Origin: Bacteroidaceae bacterium
Lineage (GTDB): Bacteria > Bacteroidota > Bacteroidia > Bacteroidales > Bacteroidaceae
Length of the DNA: 64,000 bases
NCBI GenBank assembly: GCA_902362375.1
Contig: CABIVS010000007.1
Span: 124,001 to 188,000 of the forward strand
Reading direction: 5' to 3'
The position numbers and the translations under genes were made by a program. The notes under the pieces are model-generated. The model saw only the letters and a program-made list of their open reading frames with translations. It searched no databases and was not told where the DNA came from. Each line of letters begins with the position of its first letter. The stretch's first letter is position 1. Positions 44,182-53,382 of this stretch are shown here, in pieces.

Positions 44182-46035
44182 ATGATGGACGCTCATGACA
44201 CTAATCAACCCTTGAACCAAGGGGAATTAGAAGAAGAAAAGAAAACAGTCGAGGTTTCTGAAGCTATTACAGAGACTCCGACTGAAGAAGTTACTGCCGA
44301 AGTTCAACCTGAAGCAGCCCCTAAACCTGCCACTAAGGAAGATGTACTAAACCAGCTGAAAGAGCTTGCGCAAGATGCCGAAAATGCGAACAAGCAGGAA
44401 ATTGACAATCTGAAACAATCATTCTACAAGTTACATAATGCCGAGTTGGAAGCTGCTAAGGTACAGTTTACAGACAACGGTGGAAACATTGAAGATTTTG
44501 TTGCCCAAGAGGACCCGACAGAGGAAGAATTCAAACGTCTGATGGGGGTTATCAAGGAAAAACGCAGCAGACAGGTTGCTGAATTGGAACGCCAGAAGGA
44601 AGAAAACCTGCAAGTGAAACTTTCCATTATCGAAGAACTGAAAGAATTGGTGGAATCCGGAGATGATGCCAACAAATCTTATACAGAATTCAAGAAGCTG
44701 CAACAGCAATGGAATGACACGAAATTGGTACCGCAAGGCAAAGTGAATGAACTTTGGAAAAACTATCAATTATATGTAGAGAAGTTCTACGATTTATTGA
44801 AACTGAACAATGAATTCCGTGAATACGACTTCAAAAAGAATCTGGAAATCAAGACGCGCCTCTGCGAAGCTGCTGAAAAGCTGGCTGACGAGGAGGACGT
44901 GGTTTCCGCTTTCCACCAACTGCAGAAGTTGCATCAGGAATTCCGCGATACAGGTCCGGTAGCCAAAGAACTGCGTGATGAGATCTGGAATCGGTTCAAA
45001 GCCGCTTCTACCGCTGTCAACCGCCGTCATCAGCAGCACTTCGAGTCGCTGAAAGAGGCCGAGCAGCACAATTTGGACCAAAAGACCGTAATCTGCGAAA
45101 TCGTTGAAGCGATTGAGTATGATGAATTGAAGACATTCTCTGCTTGGGAAAATAAGACTCAGGAAGTGATTGCCCTGCAAAACAAATGGAAAACCATCGG
45201 TTTTGCACCTCAAAAGATGAATGTGAAAATCTTCGAACGTTTCCGCCATGCCTGCGATGATTTCTTCAAGAAGAAAGGAGAATTCTTCAAGAGCTTGAAA
45301 GAAGGTATGAACGAGAATCTGGAAAAGAAGAAAGCACTCTGCGAAAAAGCGGAAGCTTTGAAAGACAGCACGGACTGGAAAGTTACTGCCGATGCGCTGA
45401 CCAAACTTCAAAAAGAATGGAAGACCATCGGACCGGTAGCCAAGAAACATTCGGATGCTGTCTGGAAACGTTTCATCACTGCTTGCGACTACTTCTTTGA
45501 GCAAAAGAACAAGGCTACTTCTTCACAACGCTCTGTCGAAACAGAGAATATGGAAAAGAAGAAAGCATTGATTGAAAAGTTATCCGCTATCGATGAGAAC
45601 ATGGATACTGAAGAAGCGAGCAATCTGGTTCGGGATTTGATGAAGGAATGGAATTCTATCGGTCACGTGCCGTTCAAAGAAAAAGATAAGCTATACAAGC
45701 AATATCACGGATTGATCGATCAGTTATTCGACCGTTTCAATATCAATGCTTCCAACAAGAAGTTAAGCAACTTCCGTTCGAACATCAGCAATATCCAGGG
45801 AGGCGGAACTCAATCTTTATATAGAGAACGTGAGAAACTAGTGCGCACTTATGAGAATATGAAGAACGAACTTCAGACTTATGAGAACAATCTGGGCTTC
45901 CTGACTTCTACTTCCAAGAAAGGCAGCAGCTTGTTGACTGAACTAAACCGCAAGGTAGACAAGCTGAAAGCAGACTTGGAACTAGTATTACAAAAAATTA
46001 AAGTAATCGACGAATCAATTAAAGCAGAAGAATAA
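44182..46035 (+). CDS. DUF349 domain protein, coiled coil
   Basis: 617 residues, highly charged and helical, no signal peptide. An acidic, low-complexity N-terminus (1-60) is followed by several DUF349 repeats of about 70 residues, each with a pattern like LQKEWKTIGPVAKKHSDAVW (for example near 220, 290, 360, 415 and 490), and a C-terminal coiled coil (570-617). DUF349 proteins are widespread in Bacteroidetes and of unknown function; they may be scaffold proteins. The gene starts 85 bases after mgtE and ends at a strong terminator. Confidence 0.9.
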   Translation: MMDAHDTNQPLNQGELEEEKKTVEVSEAITETPTEEVTAEVQPEAAPKPATKEDVLNQLKELAQDAENANKQEIDNLKQSFYKLHNAELEAAKVQFTDNGGNIEDFVAQEDPTEEEFKRLMGVIKEKRSRQVAELERQKEENLQVKLSIIEELKELVESGDDANKSYTEFKKLQQQWNDTKLVPQGKVNELWKNYQLYVEKFYDLLKLNNEFREYDFKKNLEIKTRLCEAAEKLADEEDVVSAFHQLQKLHQEFRDTGPVAKELRDEIWNRFKAASTAVNRRHQQHFESLKEAEQHNLDQKTVICEIVEAIEYDELKTFSAWENKTQEVIALQNKWKTIGFAPQKMNVKIFERFRHACDDFFKKKGEFFKSLKEGMNENLEKKKALCEKAEALKDSTDWKVTADALTKLQKEWKTIGPVAKKHSDAVWKRFITACDYFFEQKNKATSSQRSVETENMEKKKALIEKLSAIDENMDTEEASNLVRDLMKEWNSIGHVPFKEKDKLYKQYHGLIDQLFDRFNINASNKKLSNFRSNISNIQGGGTQSLYREREKLVRTYENMKNELQTYENNLGFLTSTSKKGSSLLTELNRKVDKLKADLELVLQKIKVIDESIKAEE

Positions 46036-46062
46036 TCCTCTGCCCGATTTAGAGAAATAAAA

Positions 46063-46103
46063 GAAACCGGTTTTATGCTCGCTTGAGCAATAAAACCGGT
46101 TTC
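46063..46103 (+). terminator. Terminator of the DUF349 gene
   Basis: Long stem GAAACCGGTTTTATGCTC / GAGCAATAAAACCGGTTTC with one bulge, followed by TCTTTTC. It lies 28 bases after the stop. Confidence 0.9.
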
Positions 46104-46223
46104 TCTTTTCTAGCAAACAAGCTTATACAGCCTTTAAGGATTTATTTATTAAACATCAACCCCACGTATTCTTTTCACAGCAAATATGTGTTTCTTCTGA
46201 CTATAAATGTCAGAAAACAATAA

Positions 46224-46256
46224 AACCCTGCAAGATTTAATTCTTAGCAGGGGTTC
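46224..46256 (-). terminator. Terminator of tRNA-Gln
   Basis: Stem CCCTGCAAGA / TCTTAGCAGGG with a 6-base loop, followed on the minus strand by TTTTATTGTTTTC. It lies about 25 bases after the 3' end of the tRNA. Confidence 0.85.
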
Positions 46257-46278
46257 TATCTAAATTGACGTTGATTTG

Positions 46279-46349
46279 TTGGGCTACCTGGATTCGAACC
46301 AGGAATGACAGGACCAGAATCTGTAGTGTTACCATTACACCATAGCCCA
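46279..46349 (-). tRNA. tRNA-Gln (anticodon CTG)
   Basis: Folds as a 71-base cloverleaf on the minus strand: acceptor stem TGGGCTA / TAGCCCA (7 bp), D arm GTGT...ACAC, anticodon stem ACAGA/CCTGT with loop TTCTGGT (anticodon CTG, reads CAG), T arm CCTGG-TTCGAAT-CCAGG, discriminator A. The CCA end is not encoded. The last anticodon-stem pair (31-39) is an A-C mismatch. It stands alone with its own promoter and terminator. Confidence 0.95.
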
Positions 46350-46369
46350 ATGATTTTCGTTTGCGGGTG

Positions 46370-46399
46370 CAAAGATACAAATATTTTGGGAATTCAAAA
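46370..46399 (-). promoter_or_regulatory. Promoter of tRNA-Gln
   Basis: Minus strand: TTTTG (46395-46399), 17-base spacer, perfect -7 box TATCTTTG (46370-46377), 20 bases before the tRNA 5' end. Confidence 0.7.
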
Positions 46400-46492
46400 C
46401 AATTCTGATATTTTTTTTGCAAAAATGTCCAAATAAGCTTTCTAAACAAAAGTATCTCCACTAAAAAACACAAAAATTGAGGGATAACTTTC

Positions 46493-46520
46493 TTGTATCC
46501 AATAAATCAGCGTATATTTG
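46493..46520 (+). promoter_or_regulatory. Promoter of the rsfS-ftsH-cdsA operon
   Basis: Perfect -7 box TATATTTG at 46513-46520 with a TTG at 46493-46495 as weak -33 element (17-base spacer). The 5' untranslated part to the ATG at 46614 is about 85 bases. Confidence 0.55.
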
Positions 46521-46613
46521 TCAAAAATATCACGTTTATAATCAGAAACAAAGGGTTGCCTTTTTTTGTTATAAACAAATAGAGAACATAAATTATTAAT
46601 CTCAATTACAGGA

Positions 46614-46973
46614 ATGAACGATACTAAAGTATTAATTGAAAAAATAAAAGAAGGAATTCAAGAGAAAAAAGGTAAAAAGATAATCGTTGCCGATTTAACC
46701 AGCATAGAAGATACCATCTGTAAATATTTCGTTATCTGTCAGGGAAATTCTCCTAGTCAAGTGAGTGCCATTGTAGATTCAATCAAGGAATTTACACGCA
46801 AAGGTGCGGATAGCAAACCTTATGCAATCGATGGGCTCCGGAATGCAGAATGGGTGGCAATGGACTATGCCGACGTACTGGTACACGTTTTTTTGCCGGA
46901 AGTAAGAGCTTTTTATAATCTTGAACACCTTTGGGCAGATGCCAAACTCACTCAAATCCCCGATCTAGACTAA
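46614..46973 (+). CDS. rsfS: Ribosome silencing factor RsfS
   Basis: 119 residues, whole-length match to the RsfS/YbeB/iojap family, with ITSIEDTICKYFVICQG-like N-terminal strand-helix (about 27-43), and DGLRNAEWVAMDYADVLVHVF (about 74-94). It binds ribosomal protein L14 and blocks subunit joining when nutrients are low. It starts an operon with ftsH (3-base gap) and cdsA, a common order in Bacteroidetes. Confidence 0.95.
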   Translation: MNDTKVLIEKIKEGIQEKKGKKIIVADLTSIEDTICKYFVICQGNSPSQVSAIVDSIKEFTRKGADSKPYAIDGLRNAEWVAMDYADVLVHVFLPEVRAFYNLEHLWADAKLTQIPDLD

Positions 46974-46976
46974 TTA

Positions 46977-49133
46977 ATGATTATGGACAATAATAATAGC
47001 AATAATAACAATAGCAATAAACCTAATAATAAGGTTAATATGCCTAAGTTCAACCTGAACTGGATGTATATGATTATTGCCCTTATGCTTCTCGGCCTCT
47101 GGTGGGGCAGTGATTCAAAGGGAGCTGGAAGCAAAGCTGTAACTTACAGTGAGTTTCAGGACTACGTAAAAAAGGGCTATGTAAGCAAAGTATTGGGTTA
47201 TGAAGATAAGTCAATCGAAGCTTTTCTTAAACCGACTGCTGTAGGAGCTGTTTTTGGAGCAGATTCTACCAAAGTAGGACGTAACCCTATCATTACAAGT
47301 AGAACGCCATCTACCGATAAACTGGAAGAGTTTTTGCAGGCAGAAAAGGAAGCCGGTCATTTTGACGGCTCTTCTGACTATCCGCCCAAATCGGATATTT
47401 TCCCCGCAATCCTGATTCAGATACTCCCGCTTGTCTTGCTTGTAGCGTTATGGATCTTCTTCATGCGCCGTATGAGCGGAGGTGGCAGTGGTGGCCCCGG
47501 TGGTGTATTTAACGTAGGAAAATCAAAAGCCCAGCTTTTTGAAAAAGGCGGAGCCATCAAGATTACATTTAAGGATGTAGCGGGTTTGGCAGAAGCTAAA
47601 CAAGAAATAGAGGAAATAGTAGAGTTCTTGAAGGAACCGCAGAAATATACGGATTTGGGAGGTAAGATCCCTAAGGGAGCATTGCTGGTAGGCCCTCCGG
47701 GAACCGGTAAAACTTTGCTTGCCAAAGCTGTGGCGGGTGAAGCTAATGTTCCTTTTTTCTCACTGGCAGGTTCTGACTTCGTGGAAATGTTTGTGGGTGT
47801 AGGTGCATCCCGTGTTCGCGACTTGTTTAAACAGGCTAAAGAAAAAGCTCCCTGTATCGTCTTTATCGATGAGATTGATGCCGTAGGACGTGCTCGTGGC
47901 AAGAATCCTGCAATGGGAGGAAATGACGAACGTGAAAATACATTGAACCAGTTATTGACAGAGATGGACGGTTTCGGTTCCAACAGCGGTGTGATTATCC
48001 TCGCTGCTACTAACCGTGTAGACGTACTTGATAAAGCGTTGCTCCGTGCAGGACGTTTTGACCGTCAGATACATGTGGATCTGCCTGACTTGAATGAACG
48101 TAAAGAAGTATTTGGTGTGCATTTGCGCCCGATCAAAATAGACGATAGTGTTGATGTAGACTTGCTGGCTCGCCAAACTCCGGGATTCTCGGGTGCGGAT
48201 ATCGCCAATGTCTGCAATGAAGCTGCACTGATTGCTGCCCGCCACGGAAAGAAATTCGTAGGCAAGCAAGACTTTCTGGATGCGGTAGACCGTATCATCG
48301 GTGGTCTGGAAAAGAAAACCAAGATTACTACGGAAGCTGAAAGACGTTCCATCGCTTTGCATGAAGCAGGACACGCCTCTATCTCCTGGTTATTGGAATA
48401 TGCCAATCCGTTGATTAAGGTGACTATCGTTCCCCGCGGACGTGCATTGGGAGCTGCCTGGTATCTGCCGGAAGAACGTCAGATTACTACTAAGGAGCAG
48501 ATGTTGGATGAAATGTGCGCCACTTTAGGAGGACGCGCTGCTGAAGATTTATTCCTTGGCCGCATTTCAACTGGTGCCATGAACGACTTGGAAAGAGTGA
48601 CCAAACAGGCATATGGTATGATTGCTTATTTAGGTATGAGCGACAAGCTGCCGAATTTATGTTATTACAACAACGATGAATATTCTTTCAATCGTCCATA
48701 CAGCGAAAAGACAGCCGAACTAATTGACGAAGAGGTAAAGAGAATGGTGAACGAACAGTATGAACGCGCCAAGAGAATTCTGTCAGAGCATAAAGAAGGT
48801 CACAACGAACTGACACAATTACTGATTGACAAAGAGGTAATCTTCGCAGAAGACGTTGAACGTATCTTCGGCAAACGCCCCTGGGCTTCGCGTTCGGAAG
48901 AAATCATGGCTGCTAAAGAAAGCCAGGATGCTGCAAGAGCTGAAAGGGAACTTGCCCAAAAGCTGAAAGAAGAAGAAAAAGAAATCAAAGAAGAGGAAGC
49001 TGAAAATACTGCAGAGGAACAAGCCCCCATTGACACCAAAGTTGCCGCAGCGGGTAACAAGGTTACAGTGGAAGGCAAAGTTACCGTAGAGGGTAAGTCT
49101 AATGGAGAAGAACAAGCTAACGAGTCCAACTAA
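46977..49133 (+). CDS. ftsH: ATP-dependent zinc metalloprotease FtsH
   Basis: 718 residues. The N-terminus is a run of Asn and Ser (about 3-20; the ATG at 46983 is an alternative start). Two membrane helices follow, at about 30-45 and 142-165. The AAA domain has Walker A GPPGTGKT (about 240), Walker B IVFIDEID and the second region of homology [20 protein letters not shown]. The zinc protease motif is HEAGHA (about 461), and the C-terminal tail is charged. It degrades misassembled membrane proteins and short-lived regulators. It starts 3 bases after rsfS. Confidence 0.97.
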   Translation: MIMDNNNSNNNNSNKPNNKVNMPKFNLNWMYMIIALMLLGLWWGSDSKGAGSKAVTYSEFQDYVKKGYVSKVLGYEDKSIEAFLKPTAVGAVFGADSTKVGRNPIITSRTPSTDKLEEFLQAEKEAGHFDGSSDYPPKSDIFPAILIQILPLVLLVALWIFFMRRMSGGGSGGPGGVFNVGKSKAQLFEKGGAIKITFKDVAGLAEAKQEIEEIVEFLKEPQKYTDLGGKIPKGALLVGPPGTGKTLLAKAVAGEANVPFFSLAGSDFVEMFVGVGASRVRDLFKQAKEKAPCIVFIDEIDAVGRARGKNPAMGGNDERENTLNQLLTEMDGFGSNSGVIILAATNRVDVLDKALLRAGRFDRQIHVDLPDLNERKEVFGVHLRPIKIDDSVDVDLLARQTPGFSGADIANVCNEAALIAARHGKKFVGKQDFLDAVDRIIGGLEKKTKITTEAERRSIALHEAGHASISWLLEYANPLIKVTIVPRGRALGAAWYLPEERQITTKEQMLDEMCATLGGRAAEDLFLGRISTGAMNDLERVTKQAYGMIAYLGMSDKLPNLCYYNNDEYSFNRPYSEKTAELIDEEVKRMVNEQYERAKRILSEHKEGHNELTQLLIDKEVIFAEDVERIFGKRPWASRSEEIMAAKESQDAARAERELAQKLKEEEKEIKEEEAENTAEEQAPIDTKVAAAGNKVTVEGKVTVEGKSNGEEQANESN

Positions 49134-49149
49134 TTAAAACGAATAGATT

Positions 49150-49998
49150 TTGATTAATAATTTCATAAAACGAGCTATTACAGGTGTACTCTTCGTTGCC
49201 ATCTTGGTAGGGTGCATCCTTTATGATGCATTCAGTTTTGGCATTCTGTTCACCGCTATCAGTGCACTGACTATTTATGAGTTTGCACAGCTGGTAAATA
49301 TGCGCGCAGAAGGAGTCAAGATAAACAAAACCATTAATATGCTCGGCGGGGCTTATTTATTCCTCGCAATCATGGGATTCTGCATTGATGCAGCCGATTC
49401 GAAAATATTCATCCCGTATGTGCTTTTATTGCTTTACATGATGATTAGCGAATTGTATCTGAAAAAGGAGAACCCGGTACTTAACTGGGCTTATTCGATG
49501 CTTAGCCAACTTTATATCGGCCTGCCTTTTGCTTTGCTGAATGTATTGGCTTTCCATAACGACCCAGCGTCGGAATTCAGTAGCATAAGCTATAATCCGA
49601 TTCTACCGTTATCCATCTTTATTTTCCTTTGGCTGAATGACACGGGTGCTTATTGCATCGGTTCACTGATAGGCAAACACCGACTCTTTGAACGCATCTC
49701 CCCGAAAAAATCATGGGAAGGTTCTATCGGCGGCGGAGTTGTAGCAATCGGAGTATCTTTTATACTTGCTCACTACTTCCCATTTATGTCAATGATTGAA
49801 TGGGCAGGACTGGCATTGCTAGTGGTTATATTTGGCACATGGGGCGACCTGACGGAGTCATTGCTAAAACGCCAATTGCACGTAAAGGATTCGGGAAATA
49901 TCCTTCCGGGACATGGAGGGATGCTCGACCGGTTTGACAGTTCTTTGATGGCTATACCGGCAGCAGTCGTTTATCTATATGCATTAACGTGGTTCTAA
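49150..49998 (+). CDS. cdsA: Phosphatidate cytidylyltransferase
   Basis: 282 residues with about eight membrane helices. The C-terminal signature KRQLHVKDSGNILPGHGGML (about 239-258) then DRFDS is diagnostic of CdsA, which makes CDP-diacylglycerol for phospholipid synthesis. The start is a TTG at 49150: the frame has a TAG six bases upstream and no in-frame ATG until about residue 50, which would remove the first membrane helices. It follows ftsH by 16 bases. Confidence 0.95.
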   Translation: MINNFIKRAITGVLFVAILVGCILYDAFSFGILFTAISALTIYEFAQLVNMRAEGVKINKTINMLGGAYLFLAIMGFCIDAADSKIFIPYVLLLLYMMISELYLKKENPVLNWAYSMLSQLYIGLPFALLNVLAFHNDPASEFSSISYNPILPLSIFIFLWLNDTGAYCIGSLIGKHRLFERISPKKSWEGSIGGGVVAIGVSFILAHYFPFMSMIEWAGLALLVVIFGTWGDLTESLLKRQLHVKDSGNILPGHGGMLDRFDSSLMAIPAAVVYLYALTWF

Positions 49999-50036
49999 CA
50001 GGAGTTTTTCTCATCAATTAGAATTGCACACAATAC

Positions 50037-50077
50037 AAAAGGTCGGGAACTTCGATAGAAGTATCCCGACCTTTTTC
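50037..50077. terminator. Bidirectional terminator between cdsA and the NigD-like gene
   Basis: Stem AAAAGGTCGGGAACTTC / GAAGTATCCCGACCTTTT with one bulge and a 4-base loop, flanked by A and T tracts. It lies between two convergent genes. Confidence 0.92.
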
Positions 50078-50100
50078 ACACACAGTAAATCATAGTTAGG

Positions 50101-50883
50101 TTATCGGATCGAAGAAGTGGAGTGTACATCCTTCGCAGCTTCCGGCACACCTACCGGATGATCCAGATCAAGAACGATCACTCTTCCTTCTCCATGTTCT
50201 CTTGAATTTATAGTCACTTTAAAACCTTTCATTGTTGATTCAGAATCTTTCTCCGTTGGGAAGAACTTTTCCAGATTATAAGAAACTCGTCCCCATCCCC
50301 AATAATCGGTTACATCTTCATACGTATTATAACGCAGTTCCAAATGTACGTAACCATCTTCAGCCACATTCAATGTTCCCGGTTCTGACGGTTCTCCCGT
50401 TTCTATCTTATTTTGCACAAGACTGATACGATGTTTCTCCGAGCGAGGCAGTTCCTGACGAAAAATTACATTCAGGAATTTTCCTCCCAACCACATATCA
50501 CCCTGATAAATCAGGATAGGATCATTGCCGAATTCCACCGCTTCTTCCTCTGTGGTCATATCTTCTACTTCCTTTGTCAACAATTCCTGTACACCTTCCA
50601 TCTTCACCTGAACTCCTTTTCCTCCTTCCATGTCATACAAAGGATTGAAAAAAGCCACTACACGTTCACCGTCCACCGGTTTAAACCAAGGTATGGAAGT
50701 AGCAACCGGATCAATCAATCCCCAACGATCACCTTCCAAATAATAGCCTCCTCCACCGGTTGCACGAACGGTCGCCCAGTCCCAGCTAAAGTCTCCGATA
50801 GAATAGCCATCATCATCACATGATTGCAACATTGGCACTAATGCCAATAACAACATTCCTAAAAGCCACTTAAATTTTTTCAT
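50101..50883 (-). CDS. NigD-like lipoprotein
   Basis: 260 residues. Lipoprotein signal with cysteine 22 (LVPMLQSCDDDGYS); the CDDD start of the mature protein resembles the acidic surface-export signal of Bacteroidetes lipoproteins, so it is probably outside the cell. An N-terminal beta-barrel-like NigD domain (about 30-125) is followed by a C-terminal beta sandwich (about 130-250). NigD family proteins were named from a bacteriocin-linked operon in Prevotella, but most copies have no known function. It lies downstream of lpxB on the same strand, beyond a terminator. The last residues HSTSSIR may be a poorly conserved tail. Confidence 0.85.
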   Translation of the reverse strand: MKKFKWLLGMLLLALVPMLQSCDDDGYSIGDFSWDWATVRATGGGGYYLEGDRWGLIDPVATSIPWFKPVDGERVVAFFNPLYDMEGGKGVQVKMEGVQELLTKEVEDMTTEEEAVEFGNDPILIYQGDMWLGGKFLNVIFRQELPRSEKHRISLVQNKIETGEPSEPGTLNVAEDGYVHLELRYNTYEDVTDYWGWGRVSYNLEKFFPTEKDSESTMKGFKVTINSREHGEGRVIVLDLDHPVGVPEAAKDVHSTSSIR

Positions 50884-50926
50884 ATCTTTTTTCCTTTCTT
50901 TTTTAGTCTTCTGCTTAATAAATAAA

Positions 50927-50954
50927 AAAGCCGTGCAATTACTGCATCGGCTTT
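50927..50954 (-). terminator. Terminator of surE-lpxB
   Basis: Stem AAAGCCGTGCA / TGCATCGGCTTT with one bulged base, followed on the minus strand by TTTTTTATTTATT. It is only 23 bases after the lpxB stop and 44 bases before the NigD ATG. Confidence 0.8.
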
Positions 50955-50976
50955 ACGTTTATTCAGAAAAAGAAAG

Positions 50977-52113
50977 TTATTTTTTCAACAAATGCAGCAT
51001 TTCACGAGCTGCACGACGGGGAGCACCGGCAGGTCCCAACCGTTCAGCCATATATTCATATCCCGAAAGCATTTCATTTCTATATGCTTCATTTCCAATG
51101 ATATTTTTCAATTCACTCTGCATATTCTTCACGGTCATCGTATCCGCCACCAGCTCTTTTACCACTTCACGGTCGGCAATCAAATTAACCAACGAAATAA
51201 ATTTCACGGTCAAGATATGACGCCGCAAGAAGGAAACTATTTTCCCTATCGGAGTGTGATAACAAACGACTTGGGGAACACGGAACAATGCCGTCTCAAG
51301 AGTAGCCGTGCCTGAAGTGACCAAAGCCACATCTGCGTGTTGCAACAAACGATAGGTTTGATCGAAAATGATTTTCACTTTCGCCTCTCCTACATATTTT
51401 TTATAATATTCGGGAGCAATGGCAGGAGCACCCGCCAGAACAAGCTGATAATCAGGAAAAGCAGAAGCCGCCTCCAACATATCCGGCAGATTATCTTTGA
51501 TTTCCTGTTTCCGGCTACCTGCAAGAAGAGCTATTATCGGTTTATCTTCCAGTTGATTCTCCGCAATAAACAAATCCTTATTTTTCGGATGAGCTTCCTG
51601 ATAGGCTGCCACCTCATCCACGGTAGGATTTCCAACATAGTGGATGGGATATTGATGCTTTCCTTCGAAGAACTCTACTTCAAAAGGAAGAATGGAAAAA
51701 AGTTCGTCTACATCTCGTTTTATATTCTTAATGCGATACTCTTTCCACGCCCATATCTTCGGAGAAATATAATAATAAACCGGAATCTGTGTCTTTGCAT
51801 GGACAAACTTGGCTATATCCAGATTGAATCCCGGATAGTCCACCAGAATAACAACATCCGGTTGCCAGGAAACAATGTCTTCTTTACAACGCTTCATATT
51901 TGCAAAGATAGTGCGCAGATGGAGCAACACGGGAATAAACCCCATGTACGCCAGTTCTTTATAATGTTTCACCATCGTTCCTCCAACGGCAGCCATCAAA
52001 TCACCTCCGAAAAACCGGAAATCAGCCTGCGGATCTTCGGCCTTTAAGGCAGCCATCAGATGAGAAGCGTGCAAGTCGCCGGAAGCTTCGCCGACAATCA
52101 AATAATACTTCAT
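50977..52113 (-). CDS. lpxB: Lipid-A-disaccharide synthase
   Basis: 378 residues from the ATG at 52113 (MKYYLIVGEASGDLHASHL). A longer open frame to 52221 would add 36 residues translated from the GATAGGGGATAAATGATAG repeats and is rejected. GT19 motifs include GEASGD, PDVVILVDYPGFNL, YYISPKIWAWKEYR and the C-terminal SGTATLETALF. It joins UDP-2,3-diacylglucosamine and lipid X in lipid A synthesis. It follows surE across a repetitive 144-base spacer. Confidence 0.96.
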   Translation of the reverse strand: MKYYLIVGEASGDLHASHLMAALKAEDPQADFRFFGGDLMAAVGGTMVKHYKELAYMGFIPVLLHLRTIFANMKRCKEDIVSWQPDVVILVDYPGFNLDIAKFVHAKTQIPVYYYISPKIWAWKEYRIKNIKRDVDELFSILPFEVEFFEGKHQYPIHYVGNPTVDEVAAYQEAHPKNKDLFIAENQLEDKPIIALLAGSRKQEIKDNLPDMLEAASAFPDYQLVLAGAPAIAPEYYKKYVGEAKVKIIFDQTYRLLQHADVALVTSGTATLETALFRVPQVVCYHTPIGKIVSFLRRHILTVKFISLVNLIADREVVKELVADTMTVKNMQSELKNIIGNEAYRNEMLSGYEYMAERLGPAGAPRRAAREMLHLLKK

Positions 52114-52116
52114 AAT

Positions 52117-52255
52117 AGTTGATAGGGGATAGGGGATAAATGATAGGGTGATAGGGGATAAATGATAGGTGAAAATTAAAACATGACAACCACTAAGTCG
52201 TGTCTTGTAACCGATTCTCAACTCAACATCTATCGCTTATCACCTATCATTTATC
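52117..52255. repeat. GATAGGGGATAAATGATAG word repeats with 16-bp inverted copy
   Basis: The spacer between surE and lpxB starts with near-tandem words (GATAGGGGATAGGGGATAAATGATAG and variants, 52120-52172 in part). The 16 bases at 52157-52172 (GATAAATGATAGGTGA) recur as an exact inverted copy at 52240-52255, 67 bases further on, so a stem with a large loop is possible. Confidence 0.8.
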
Positions 52256-52257
52256 AA

Positions 52258-53025
52258 CTAATTAAACCATTTGTTAAGTTCATCCATAAAGTGATAAGCT
52301 GTCACATCAACCGTGGTCGGAGTGATAGCAACATAGCCATTTGCCAAAGCCCAATGATCATTCTTCTCATTTTCAAGCTCGTGGTCGGTAAATTCGCCGG
52401 TCAACCAGAAATAATTCGGATCGTTCAGACGGGGACAGGCAGCCCATTCGTTCGTCCAACGACCTTTTGCCTGTTCACAGATTTTGATTCCTTTGATATC
52501 GGTTGTATTCGGGAAGTTTACGTTCAGGCAGGTCAAAGGAGGAAGTCCTTTTTCCAGTACCATGGCGGCAATACTGCGAATATAAGGTCCGGCAGCTTCA
52601 AAATCGGCATCAGGTTCATGATTACACAAAGAGAAGCCAATAGAAGGGATTCCATTCAAACAACCTTCGAACACCACTCCCATCGTGCCGGAATAATGCA
52701 CGTTAGTGGCGGAGTTATCCCCATGATTGATACCACCGACTACCAAGTCCGGTGTCCGGTCGAGCACTGTGTTCCGTGCCAATTTGATACAATCGGTCGG
52801 CGTTCCCGAACATTTATAAACAGTTAAACCTACCTCTTTCTTTACTAACTGGTAATGAACAGGCTGCGTCACCGTCAGCGCACAACCACTGCCCGAACGC
52901 GGAGCATCAGGTGCCATTACCACAATATCTCCCAAAGGGCGAAGAAACTTCACCAGTTCATTAATCCCTTTAGCCATCACGCCATCGTCATTTGAAACAA
53001 GTATCAACGGCTTTTCATTTTCCAT
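52258..53025 (-). CDS. surE: 5'/3'-nucleotidase SurE
   Basis: 255 residues from the ATG at 53025; a longer frame to 53091 has no support. The metal-binding NDDG (12-15) at the N-terminus, PDAPRSGSG (about 37-45) and [12 protein letters not shown] identify SurE, a survival-protein phosphatase acting on nucleoside monophosphates. It lies upstream of lpxB on the same strand. Confidence 0.95.
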   Translation of the reverse strand: MENEKPLILVSNDDGVMAKGINELVKFLRPLGDIVVMAPDAPRSGSGCALTVTQPVHYQLVKKEVGLTVYKCSGTPTDCIKLARNTVLDRTPDLVVGGINHGDNSATNVHYSGTMGVVFEGCLNGIPSIGFSLCNHEPDADFEAAGPYIRSIAAMVLEKGLPPLTCLNVNFPNTTDIKGIKICEQAKGRWTNEWAACPRLNDPNYFWLTGEFTDHELENEKNDHWALANGYVAITPTTVDVTAYHFMDELNKWFN

Positions 53026-53200
53026 ATCTTCAATCCTTTCCTTTTTTATATTCGCACAAAAGTAACAAAAAGAAGCCGTACCGCCAAACACCTCCCTGCA
53101 TCAGATCGAAAAGTCTCTTTCCACCCCATTCCTACCCGTTTACAAATCTTAATCTTCTGCAAGCGAGCAAAAAAAGAAATAGATATCCAATATAAATATG

Positions 53201-53208
53201 TATATTTG
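53201..53208 (+). promoter_or_regulatory. Possible promoter -7 box of the parAB operon
   Basis: TATATTTG, perfect TAnnTTTG match, 175 bases before the parA ATG, so the leader would be long. No -33 TTTG at normal spacing. Confidence 0.45.
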
Positions 53209-53382
53209 CAAGCTCGTTAAAGAGAAAAGTAGATGATGCAACCTGTTGAAGTTTTGTAACCGTTTCGTCCGACAGTTATTAACAAAACAGGCGACTTATC
53301 AACAGAAATTGCAAAGTTTCTCTTTTTTCGTAGGCGCTCTAAGGATTTATCACTTATTTCGCTGCCAATAAATTTAGAGAAT

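Noticed and set aside
52114..52221. Extended LpxB N-terminus of 36 residues
   Set aside because: It is translated from the GATAGGGGATAAATGATAG repeat block; LpxB normally begins with the residues coded from 52113.
53092..53382. parS sites or a replication origin before parA
   Set aside because: I looked for palindromes of the parS type and clustered DnaA boxes and found only a single TTATCAACAG word.
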